Shown here piece after piece: positions 6,800-12,880 of a stretch of DNA of 16,703 bases. Numbering within the stretch: the stretch's first letter is position 1; each line of letters starts with the position of its first letter. Under the pieces are notes generated by a model that was not told the DNA's origin, ran no database searches, and was given only the letters and a program-made list of their open reading frames with translations. The stretch is from an uncultured Rivibacter sp. (GTDB lineage Bacteria > Pseudomonadota > Gammaproteobacteria > Burkholderiales > Burkholderiaceae). Both the position numbers and the translations under genes were made by a program. The DNA lies in contig CAMLNA010000098.1 of assembly GCA_946481025.1 (NCBI GenBank), positions 1-16,703 on the forward strand. The letters run 5' to 3'.

Positions 6800-8644
6800 T
6801 CAGCCCAGGCCCAGCGCGCCGGCCAGCACCGTCAGCGGCAGGTTGCCGGCGCGCAGCACCGCATCGTTGAAGGCTGCATCGCCACCGGCGGCGCCTCGCT
6901 CCTGGCGCCACTGCCGCCGCAGGCGCAGCAGCTCGGTCTGCCCGACCTTGTAGCCGCAGGCCTGGCCAGGCTTCACGCAGTAGCGGTCGATCTCGCCTTC
7001 CACCGCGCCTTGAGGCCGCCCCGTGGCATCGGCCAGCACGCCGATGGCGCGTTCGCGGCTCCAGCCCAGGGCATGCAGGCCGGTGTCGACCACCAGCCGC
7101 GTGGCGCGCAGCTGCTGCGCCTGCAGGTAGCCCAGGCGCGCCAGCGGGTCGGCGTCGTAGAGGCCGGCCTCGTCGACCAGCTGCTCGGCATACAGCCCCC
7201 AGCCTTCGGAGTAGCCGTTGAACTTGAGCAGCGCGCGGATGGGGTGGCGCCGCGCATGTTCGGCCTCGCGCGCTTCCTGCCACACGTGGCCGGGCAGCGT
7301 CTCGTGGGCCACCAGCGTGGGCAGTGCCCAGCGCGGCCATTGCGCGGTGTCGCGCAGGTTGAGGTAGAAGGCCGCCGCCCGCGAGCCGTCGAGCGACCCG
7401 GGGGCGACGTAGGCCCCGGCCGCGCCGGCCTCCACCTCCGCCGGCACCCGCTTCACCGCCAGCGGCGCCCGCAGGCGCAGCGCCGACCAGCGGGGCATGG
7501 TGTCGCGCAGGCGCGCCACCCACTGCCGGCACAGGCCCAGGGCCGCCTCACGGCCGGCCTCGGTGTTGTCGAAGCGCTGCGCAGCGGCATGCCCCAGCGC
7601 GCGCATGCGTTCGCCCACCGTGCCGTCGCGCAGGCCCTGGGCGCGCAGCAGCCGGTCCATCCGCGAGGCGATCTCGGCCGACTGCTCCTGCCCCATGCGA
7701 TGGATCTCGTCGGCCGGCAGCGCCGTCGTGGTGCCCACACGCAGCGCCCAGGCGTAGTAGCGCTCGCCGTCCGGCAGGCGGTGAACGCCCGCGCCGTCGC
7801 GCGCGCCGGCCAGTGCGCCTTGCACGGCCTCGCGCTGGCGCTGCACCGCGGGGTGGACGCCCTTCTCCAGGTGCGCGAGCGCCTGCGCCAGCACCTGTGG
7901 TGTGGCGAGCGGACTCGCGCGCAGGGCCTCGAGCGCGCGGGAGGCCGCGGGTGGCGCGGCGAGCAACCCGTCGAGCTGCAGGCGCAAGGTCGCGAGCACG
8001 AAACGCGGCGCCGTGACGCCGGCCGCGGCATCGTGGTGGAACCGTTCGGTTTCGTGGTCGATCTGGGCGGGCAGGCCTGCCAGCCGCGCCATCCAGGCTT
8101 CCAGGTCCAGCGGTGTGTGCAGGGGCTGGTGGCTCACCAGGAAAGGCAGCCCGTTCAGCGCCAGGCCGAGCATCTGGTTGATGACGTAGGGCGTGTTCTC
8201 CTGGCCCAGCATCGCCACCAGCCCCTGGTCGCCGAAGGGAAAGCCCGCGCCTTCCACCGCGAGCCGCAACGCGAAGCGGGCGGCCTCGAGCGTGACGGCG
8301 GCGTCGGCATCCAGGCCGGCACGCGGCAGCTGGTCGAGCTGCGCCAATGACAGGGCATGGCGCTGCGCGCGTGCGCGGGCCTCGGCCAGCGAACGGTCGC
8401 CCCAGCGGCCGCGCAGCGCCTGGTGTTCGCCGACGTCGAGCCCCAGCGCCGTGGCCTCGTGCGGCGCTTCGGCCAGCCACTGGGCGAGCAACAGGTCGAG
8501 CTGCGGCTGCAGGGCCGTCGAAGGCGCTGCAGCCCGGGGCGGGCTGCAGGCCGCGAGCGCGGCGGCCGCGCCCGCGGCTGCACCGCTGCGCAGCCACAGC
8601 CGCCGTGAAGGGTTCGAAGGGAGGAGGTGGTGATGGTCGTGCAT
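6800..8644 (-). CDS. DUF885 family protein, exported (Tat/lipoprotein signal), putative metallopeptidase
   Basis: A 614-residue protein. The N-terminus MHDHHHLL is followed by a Tat-like RRLWLRSG, a hydrophobic AAAGAAAALAA stretch and a lipobox cysteine (LAAC, about residue 33), implying Tat export and lipid anchoring. The body matches the DUF885 family: the zinc-type HETLPGH (447-453), GYSEGWGLYAEQL (476-488), the DTGLHALGW segment (520-528), and the C-terminal QACGYKVGQTELLRLR (561-576). DUF885 members are usually viewed as HExxH-like metallopeptidases; the substrate is unknown, and the H-E-x4-H spacing is family-typical. ATG 8644 is chosen because it gives the best signal peptide; ATG 8662 would add six residues, and neither has a strong ribosome site. 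The gene diverges from a LysR regulator 62 bp away, its likely controller. Confidence 0.85.
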   Translation of the reverse strand: MHDHHHLLPSNPSRRLWLRSGAAAGAAAALAACSPPRAAAPSTALQPQLDLLLAQWLAEAPHEATALGLDVGEHQALRGRWGDRSLAEARARAQRHALSLAQLDQLPRAGLDADAAVTLEAARFALRLAVEGAGFPFGDQGLVAMLGQENTPYVINQMLGLALNGLPFLVSHQPLHTPLDLEAWMARLAGLPAQIDHETERFHHDAAAGVTAPRFVLATLRLQLDGLLAAPPAASRALEALRASPLATPQVLAQALAHLEKGVHPAVQRQREAVQGALAGARDGAGVHRLPDGERYYAWALRVGTTTALPADEIHRMGQEQSAEIASRMDRLLRAQGLRDGTVGERMRALGHAAAQRFDNTEAGREAALGLCRQWVARLRDTMPRWSALRLRAPLAVKRVPAEVEAGAAGAYVAPGSLDGSRAAAFYLNLRDTAQWPRWALPTLVAHETLPGHVWQEAREAEHARRHPIRALLKFNGYSEGWGLYAEQLVDEAGLYDADPLARLGYLQAQQLRATRLVVDTGLHALGWSRERAIGVLADATGRPQGAVEGEIDRYCVKPGQACGYKVGQTELLRLRRQWRQERGAAGGDAAFNDAVLRAGNLPLTVLAGALGLG

Positions 8645-8678
8645 GCACCATCGTGTCTTCATGCCGCTCGATGACAAA

Positions 8679-8694
8679 ATGAACGGGTATTCAT
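8679..8694. promoter_or_regulatory. Dyad ATGAA-N6-TTCAT between DUF885 and LysR genes
   Basis: A perfect 5-bp dyad with a 6-base centre sits in the 62-bp divergent gap, 12 bases before the LysR start. LysR proteins typically bind interrupted dyads containing T-N11-A in exactly such positions and regulate both themselves and the divergent gene. This dyad has T-N12-A, so the match is approximate. The assignment rests on location and symmetry. Confidence 0.35.
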
Positions 8695-8706
8695 GGGAGC
8701 ATCCGA

Positions 8707-9603
8707 ATGCCGCGCCACCCGCAGATGACCCTCGGCCAGCTGGAGCTTTTCGTCGCGCTGGTCGAGGCGGGCGGCTTTTCGGCGGCGGGCGCCCGGTTGG
8801 GCGTGGGCCAGTCGTCGGTCAGCCACACGGTCAAGGCGCTGGAGCAGGCGCTCGGCACGTCGTTGTTCGACCGCCGCCAGTCGCCCCCCGTGCTCACCGC
8901 CGGCGCGCGCCGCCTGCTGCCTCATGCGCGCGCGATGCTGTCTGCCGCCGAAGCCATCCGCCAGGAAGTGCAGGCCGAAAAAGGCCTCAAGGCCGGCCTG
9001 CTGCGCATCGGCTCCTTCGGCCCGAGCTCGTCGCTGCGGCTGCTGCCGCAGCTGCTGCGCGCCTTCGCCCTGCGATACCCCGGGGTGGAGGTGCGGGTGG
9101 AGGAAGAGGCCGACGGCGTCATCGCACAGTGGCTGGTGGACCGCCGCGTGGAGCTGGGCTTCGTGACGCTGCCCGAGGAGCGCTTCGACACCGTGCACCT
9201 GGCGAGCGACGAATACGTGGTCGTGCTGCCCGAGCGACACCCGCTGGCCGCCCAGGAGGCGGTGCGGCCGCGGCAGCTGCATCGCCAGCCCTTCATCGCC
9301 AGTTCGGCCGGCTGCGGCGACGACATCGCCGGCCTGCTCGCCCGGGCCGGCGCCGAGCCGCTGGAGCTCTTCAGGCTGCCGCAGGTGCTGTCGGTGCTGG
9401 GGCTGGTGCAGCAGGGCCTCGGCGTCTCGGTGTCGGTGCGGCTCGCGCTGCCCGATGCGTGGCCCGGCGTGGTGTATCGGCCGTTCCAGCCGGCCGCGCC
9501 GCGGCATGTCGCGCTGGCCATGCTGGATGAGGCCGCTTTGTCGCCGGGCGCGCGGGCGTTCGTGGAGATGGCGCAGTCGGTGGCCGCGCAGGCGAGCGCC
9601 TGA
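8707..9603 (+). CDS. LysR family transcriptional regulator
   Basis: A 298-residue protein of normal LysR length. Residues 7-66 form the winged helix-turn-helix (QLELFVALVEAGGFSAAG, then GQSSVSHTVKALEQALG, then LFDRRQ). Residues about 95-295 form the periplasmic-binding-protein-like effector domain, opening with LRIGSFGPSSSLRLLP. The start at 8707 has GGGAG seven bases upstream; an in-frame ATG at 8725 is less well placed. The effector is unknown. Its divergent neighbour, the exported DUF885 protein, is the most likely target. The gene ends 10 bases from the HNH remnant on the other strand. Confidence 0.92.
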   Translation: MPRHPQMTLGQLELFVALVEAGGFSAAGARLGVGQSSVSHTVKALEQALGTSLFDRRQSPPVLTAGARRLLPHARAMLSAAEAIRQEVQAEKGLKAGLLRIGSFGPSSSLRLLPQLLRAFALRYPGVEVRVEEEADGVIAQWLVDRRVELGFVTLPEERFDTVHLASDEYVVVLPERHPLAAQEAVRPRQLHRQPFIASSAGCGDDIAGLLARAGAEPLELFRLPQVLSVLGLVQQGLGVSVSVRLALPDAWPGVVYRPFQPAAPRHVALAMLDEAALSPGARAFVEMAQSVAAQASA

Positions 9604-9613
9604 CGAGCCCCGC

Positions 9614-9868
9614 TCAACCCAGCCGGGAGCCCTTCGGCAGCCGCGCGGCCAGCCACTCGGGCACGATGTGTTCGCGTTGCAGGTCTCGTTCGTGGAACTG
9701 CAGGCCGCAGTACGCGCAGGTGAAGCGGTCGCGGCGAAACAGCTTGTGTTTCGCGAACGACGGCGTCACGTCGAACAGGTTGATGCGCGACGCGCCTCGC
9801 AGGGCGCTGATCGGGTGGACTTCGATGCGCGACTGGCGGCCCGTGACCGTGTTGATGCCGCCGCGCAG
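9614..9868 (-). pseudogene. HNH endonuclease remnant, N-terminally cut and internally deleted
   Basis: The minus-strand frame reads LRGGINTVTGRQSRIEVHP, then LFRRDRFTCAYCG, then DLQREHIVP. These match in order the middle of the roughly 185-residue HNH endonuclease family common in Betaproteobacteria, including the zinc-site CxxC and the first catalytic His. The frame then jumps directly to EWLAARLPKGSRLG, which matches the family's extreme C-terminus. About 60 residues, including the second half of the HNH motif (the CN-HK part), are therefore missing in frame. The first 40 or so family residues are missing too: upstream of 9868 the frame runs into the tRNA gene. It cannot be an active nuclease of this family. 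No start codon of its own is evident. Confidence 0.75.
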
Positions 9869-9878
9869 CGTCGATGAC

Positions 9879-9958
9879 TGGCGCCTCCCGCACGACTCGA
9901 ACGTGCGACCTCCGGCTTCGTAGACCGGTGCTCCGAGATCCTGCTGAGCCAGGGAGGC
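9879..9958 (-). tRNA. tRNA-Arg (ACG anticodon), enlarged D-loop
   Basis: The minus strand folds into a cloverleaf: a perfect 7-bp acceptor stem GCCTCCC/GGGAGGC, D-stem GCTC/GAGC, anticodon stem CCGGT/GCCGG with loop CTACGAA (anticodon ACG, reading CGN after A34 deamination), a 5-base variable loop, a perfect T-stem GCACG/CGTGC with TTCGAGT loop, discriminator G and encoded CCA. The D-loop is 12 bases, giving 80 nt with CCA, about 3 more than usual for this isoacceptor. The intact paired stems favour a functional gene, but a pseudo-tRNA is possible. An HNH remnant starts about 10 bases past the CCA end. Confidence 0.85.
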
Positions 9959-10349
9959 TGATGGTTTCCGGTGACGGGTTCCGGAGCCGCCCATTCGTTG
10001 CGGCCGGTTTCCGCCCTCGAAGCGTGAGCTCGACGAGGGCTTCGTTCATTCCTGGGGGTCTGGGTCTCTGAACTTCTGAATCCCGGTCCCATTGCGGTTG
10101 TGCTCCGGCGCGAGCGCGAAGGCGGTCCTTCGCTCAGCGCTGTCTCGCTGCACGATGCGGGCGTTCCCCGCAGCGCACATACCGGCCGCTCCTGCGCTTG
10201 CGGAGCATGTATCCGTCCGTTGTGCCAAGCACACCCGCAATGGGACGTGGAGCACGCCTTGCACCCAGTCGTGCAGGCAGCTCGCGTCATCTTCCAAAGA
10301 GCGTTCCGGAGCGCAGCGCGTGCTGCGTGCGAGCCGGTGTGTTCCTGGG
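9959..10349. other. Gene-free, hairpin-rich stretch
   Basis: No frame here has convincing coding character. It holds a GCCCTCG/CGAGGGC hairpin (10013-10040), a GCGAAGG-CGGT-CCTTCGC hairpin (10116-10133), a long inverted repeat (10087-10104 with 10228-10245), and a GTGTTCC/GGAACAC hairpin (10339-10355). It lies between the tRNA gene and the terminator of the next minus-strand unit, so it may contain the tRNA promoter, though none is obvious. Confidence 0.5.
10087..10245. repeat. 18-bp inverted repeat flanking a structured 123-bp core
   Basis: TCCCATTGCGGTTGTGCT at 10087-10104 is mirrored at 10228-10245 with 17 of 18 positions complementary. The core contains a further perfect 7-bp hairpin at 10116-10133 and a GCGGG/CCCGC pair near 10159. 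The element could be the stem of a large RNA fold or a small non-autonomous mobile element; no target-site duplication is evident. Confidence 0.45.
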
Positions 10350-10356
10350 GAACACG

Positions 10357-10394
10357 CAAAACAAAAAGGCCCGGGTCCTTTCGGAACCGGGCCT
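10357..10394 (-). terminator. Rho-independent terminator
   Basis: A 12-bp stem (10367-10378 with 10383-10394, one G-A mismatch, TTTC tetraloop) is followed on the minus strand by TTTTTGTTTT. There is no T-run on the plus-strand side, so it ends the minus-strand transcript that carries repeat copy B. Confidence 0.88.
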
Positions 10395-10669
10395 CGACAT
10401 GTGTGATCGAGTGGAGGTGCGCTGCCTACGCGCCTCCCTTGCCCGGATGCATTCCATCCTCGTAACCCAGCGACGCGACCGGTCGCCGGCTCTTGCCGAA
10501 ATGCAGTGCGTTCGACCCGCAAAGGCCCGCACGCACGAACGCACACCGACCCTGCAGGGACAGCGAGCGGTGGGTGATGTGGCCTTGGGTCTTCACGATG
10601 AACTCTTCGGTCGGGTGTTGGTGGCTTCGATTCGGATTCGTTGCGCTGCGGCCACGCGCCTCAGCGAGG
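10395..10669 (-). ncRNA. Compact transcript of unknown type (repeat copy B): structured RNA or 56-residue protein
   Basis: A sigma-70 promoter (10676-10704) and a Rho-independent terminator (10357-10394) bound a transcript of about 300 nt. Its central 156 bases (10456-10611) match copy A at 25-195. It contains a 12-base palindrome GCGACCGGTCGC (near 10470-10481), whose core GACCGGTC is kept in copy A. A frame from GTG 10596 to TAG 10426 would give 56 residues ending LGYEDGMHPGKGGA, with GAAGAG before the GTG. Third-position GC in that frame is about 76%, visibly lower than in neighbouring genes. Between the copies many changes hit first and second codon positions, so a structured RNA is at least as likely as a small protein. 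It does not resemble tmRNA, RNase P RNA or SRP RNA. Confidence 0.4.
10456..10611 (-). repeat. Dispersed repeat, copy B
   Basis: The partner of 25-195, in the same orientation about 10.4 kb away. The best-conserved parts are the CCTCGTAACC end, the GACCGGTC palindrome, GCACGAACGCACA, CAGCGAGCG, GATGTGGCCTTGG and CACGATGAACTCTTCGGT. Copy A is about 15 bases longer in the middle. The copies do not have the sharp ends or terminal repeats of an insertion sequence. Confidence 0.6.
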
Positions 10670-10675
10670 AGGCGC
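10656..10675. promoter_or_regulatory. Palindrome GCGCCTC-N6-GAGGCGC over the expected transcription start
   Basis: A perfect 7-bp dyad directly abuts the -10 element of the minus-strand promoter, so the predicted start (about 10669) lies inside it. A protein bound here would block initiation; the divergently encoded XRE-like protein is a natural candidate. The alternative is a hairpin near the transcript's 5' end. Confidence 0.4.
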
Positions 10676-10704
10676 ACTGTAAAGAATCTTCACTTCGTCG
10701 TCAA
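10676..10704 (-). promoter_or_regulatory. Sigma-70 promoter for the copy B transcript
   Basis: On the minus strand TTGACG (10704-10699, 5 of 6 consensus) and TACAGT (10681-10676, 4 of 6) are separated by exactly 17 bases. The surrounding AT-rich sequence contrasts with the GC-rich window. Confidence 0.7.
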
Positions 10705-10752
10705 GCGGGTGCGACAATATTTTCCTCAACCCGTTTTCTCGACCCCCCATCC

Positions 10753-11124
10753 GTGCCCGACAACATCACCGTCAATCGACGACAGAACGTCCTGAGCCTC
10801 TTCCAGCGGTATGCCGAAGAGCAGATGCGCGCCGGTGTGCCGCCCAAGGGCATGGAGCAGTCGTTCGCACAGAAGCTGCAGATGAGCCCCAGCATGTGGA
10901 GCCAGATCAAGAGCAGCCGCCCCATCGGCGACAAGCTGGCGCGACAGGTCGAGTCGGCCTGCGGCAAGCCGGCCGGCTGGCTCGACGCAGCCCGCGAACA
11001 GCAAGGCATGAGCGCTGCCGAACAGCAGTTCCTGGCCCTCGCGCTCAAGGCCTGGCGCGCCACCAACGCCGAAGGGCGCAAGCGGCTGAAGCTTGCGATG
11101 AAGGAAGTGATCGAAGGCGCGTGA
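10753..11124 (+). CDS. XRE-like helix-turn-helix DNA-binding protein
   Basis: A 123-residue protein from GTG 10753, starting VPDNITVNRRQNVLSLFQRYAEEQ. The middle, with FAQKLQMSPSMWSQIKS followed by RPIGDKLARQVE, then GKPAGWLD, is the helix-turn-helix layout of a conserved Burkholderiales family of small regulators. The C-terminus is a basic helix (RKRLKLAMKEVIEG). GTG 10753 is preferred because the RRQNVLSLF segment belongs to the family, although no Shine-Dalgarno precedes it. ATG 10828 is the alternative and would lose that segment. It diverges from the copy B transcript; a plausible plus-strand promoter is TTCACT-N18-GACAAT (10689-10718), overlapping the minus-strand one. It converges on the sulfonate cluster with 9 bases between stop codons. 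Autoregulation and control of the divergent transcript are inferred. Confidence 0.82.
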   Translation: MPDNITVNRRQNVLSLFQRYAEEQMRAGVPPKGMEQSFAQKLQMSPSMWSQIKSSRPIGDKLARQVESACGKPAGWLDAAREQQGMSAAEQQFLALALKAWRATNAEGRKRLKLAMKEVIEGA

Positions 11125-11135
11125 GACGCGCCTTC
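11113..11135. terminator. Perfect 9-bp hairpin across two convergent gene ends
   Basis: GAAGGCGCG (11113-11121) pairs fully with CGCGCCTTC (11127-11135) around a TGAGA loop. It includes the stop codon of the XRE-like gene and touches that of the permease. No T-run follows on either strand, so it is not a classical intrinsic terminator, but its position suggests a bidirectional 3'-end structure. Confidence 0.45.
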
Positions 11136-12006
11136 AGCGCTGTACGCCCCAGCGCCGCACGGTGAGCCGCTCGACGTTGTCGAACACGAGGTGCTCGACC
11201 AGCAGCCCGATCAGGATCACCGCCGCCAGGCCGGCGAATACCCGGTCGGTGTAGAGCTCGTTGCGGTTCTGGAAGATGTACCAGCCCAGGCCGCCCCGGC
11301 CCGACGACGCGCCGAAGAACAGCTCGGCGGCGATCAGCGTGCGCCAGGCGAATGCCCAGCCGATGCGCAGCCCGGCCAGGATGGCCGGCAGTGCAGAAGG
11401 CACCAGGATGGCCAGCACGTAGCGCAGGCCGCGCAGGCCGTAGTTGCGCCCGGCCATGCGCAGCGTCTGCGGCACCGCCTGGAAGCCGGCGTAGGTGTTG
11501 AGCGCCAGCGGCCACAGCACCGAATGCACCAGCACGAAGACGAGGCTGGCCTTGCCCAGGCCGAACCACAGCAGCGCCAGCGGCAGCAGTGCGATGGCCG
11601 GCAGGGGGTTGAACATCGAGGTCAGCGTGCCCAGCAGGTCACGGCCCGGCTGTGTCGAAACCGCCAGCGTGGTGAGCGCGAACGCCGCCGCGATGCCCAG
11701 GCCATAGCCCTGCAAGAGCAGGCCCAGCGAGATGCCCGCCTTCGCCGGCAGTTCACCGCTGCCGATGCCTTCTGCGAAGGCGCGTGCGGTCTGGGTGAAG
11801 GTGGGCAGCAGCAGGTCGTTGGCGGCCCAGCGCGCCACCGCTTCCCACAGCAGAGCGAGCAGCGCGACGATGAGCACCTTGCGCAGCCAGGCGTGTTGCC
11901 ACCAGCGTTGCCATCGCGAGCGGGGCCGCTCGGCACCGGGCCCGTCGTCCAGCGGCTGCAGCGTGCGCTCGAACTCGGCGCGGATCGGCGGCAGCACGGC
12001 ACTCAT
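11134..12006 (-). CDS. Sulfonate/taurine-type ABC transporter permease
   Basis: A 290-residue inner-membrane permease of the SsuC/TauC (BPD_transp_1) family. After a charged N-terminal 40 residues there are about six hydrophobic segments. The family's ATPase-contact motif lies in the A-G-R-N-Y-G-L-R-G stretch (AGRNYGLRG), followed by VPSALPAILAGLRIGWAFAWRTLIAAELF (read as PSALPAILAGLRIG and WRTLIAAE). The conserved G-L-G-W-Y-I segment follows. The ATG at 12006 has a near-perfect AAGGAGGT ribosome site and overlaps the ATPase stop by 4 bases (ATGA), so the two are translationally coupled. With the adjoining binding protein and ATPase it completes one importer. Substrate is inferred from the neighbouring TauD-type dioxygenase. 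Confidence 0.9.
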   Translation of the reverse strand: MSAVLPPIRAEFERTLQPLDDGPGAERPRSRWQRWWQHAWLRKVLIVALLALLWEAVARWAANDLLLPTFTQTARAFAEGIGSGELPAKAGISLGLLLQGYGLGIAAAFALTTLAVSTQPGRDLLGTLTSMFNPLPAIALLPLALLWFGLGKASLVFVLVHSVLWPLALNTYAGFQAVPQTLRMAGRNYGLRGLRYVLAILVPSALPAILAGLRIGWAFAWRTLIAAELFFGASSGRGGLGWYIFQNRNELYTDRVFAGLAAVILIGLLVEHLVFDNVERLTVRRWGVQR

Positions 12007-12878
12007 GCCGCACCTCCTTCTTCGAACAGCAGCGAATGGATGCGTTGCGCCTGCGCCTGGAAGGCAGGGCTGCCGAGGCTGCCCGCGTCGAACTGGTGGC
12101 TGTTCAGCTCGGCCCGCACGCGGCCCGGGTGCGGCGACAGCAGCAGGATGCGGTTGCCCACCAGCAGCGCTTCCTCGATCGAGTGGGTGACGAACAGCAG
12201 CGTGAATCGCACGTCGTCCCACAGCGCGAGCAGCTCTTCCTGCATGCGCCGGCGCGTCAGTGCATCGAGGGCGGCGAAGGGCTCGTCCATCAGCAGCACC
12301 TTGGGCTGCATGGCCAGCGCGCGGGCAATGGCCACCCGCTGCTTCATCCCCCCGGAGAGCTGGTGCGGGTAGGCCCCGGCAAAACTCGCCAGCCCGACGC
12401 GGGCCAGCGTGTCGAGCGCGCGCTCGCGGGCCTCGGCGCGCGGCAGGCGGCGGCTGGCCAGCAACGGGAACATCACGTTGGCGAGCACCGTCTTCCAAGG
12501 CGGCAGCTGGTCGAACTCCTGGAACACCACGATGCGGTCGGGTCCCGGCTCGCGCACCCCCCGGCCCTCCAGGCGGATCTCGCCTTCGCGCGGCTCGATG
12601 AAGCCGGCCACCGCCTTGAGCAGCGAAGACTTGCCGCAACCCGATGCACCCAGCAGCACGAAGCGATCGGCGCGGTGCACCTCGAAGCTCACCCTGTGGG
12701 TGGCTCGCACAAGCCGCTCGGGCGTGGCGTATTCGAGCGTGAGGCGATCGACTTCCAGCAGCGGCGCATCGGCCGCTTGCGCGGCCGGCCTGGCGGCGGC
12801 CACGGGCGCCTGCCGCACCGGCGGCGGCAGTTCGCCGTGATGACCGCCGCGGAACACGGCGCCCGGTACGGCGGCCAT
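12003..12878 (-). CDS. Sulfonate/taurine-type ABC transporter ATPase
   Basis: A 291-residue nucleotide-binding subunit. It has Walker A GASGCGKSS (77-85), Q-loop FQEFDQLPPW (119-128), signature LSGGMKQ (174-180), Walker B VLLMDEP (194-200) and H-loop H232 in FVTHSIEEA. It falls in the SsuB/TauB/NitT subgroup by the PWKTVLANV and ALDALTR segments. Residues 1-38 are an extra, low-complexity Pro/Ala/Gly extension before the fold, present because ATG 12878 has a good GGGGAG site six bases upstream. A later start is possible but none has a better site. It begins 2 bases after the binding-protein stop and overlaps the permease start, so the order is binding protein, ATPase, permease. Confidence 0.92.
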   Translation of the reverse strand: MAAVPGAVFRGGHHGELPPPVRQAPVAAARPAAQAADAPLLEVDRLTLEYATPERLVRATHRVSFEVHRADRFVLLGASGCGKSSLLKAVAGFIEPREGEIRLEGRGVREPGPDRIVVFQEFDQLPPWKTVLANVMFPLLASRRLPRAEARERALDTLARVGLASFAGAYPHQLSGGMKQRVAIARALAMQPKVLLMDEPFAALDALTRRRMQEELLALWDDVRFTLLFVTHSIEEALLVGNRILLLSPHPGRVRAELNSHQFDAGSLGSPAFQAQAQRIHSLLFEEGGAA

Positions 12879-12880
12879 CG

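Noticed and set aside
10339..10355. GTGTTCC/GGAACAC hairpin as a plus-strand terminator
   Set aside because: No T-run follows on the plus strand, and no plus-strand gene ends before it; it is kept only as part of the structured stretch.
10606..10630. TTCGG-N15-TTCGA, a near PIP box on the plus strand
   Set aside because: The last base is A, excluded by the TTCGB consensus; it lies inside the repeat, is not preserved in copy A at the same spacing, and is about 120 bases from the next start.
12007..12639. N-terminal extension of the first permease frame
   Set aside because: It is an out-of-frame reading of the ATPase gene; the AAGGAGGT site before 12006 marks the real start.
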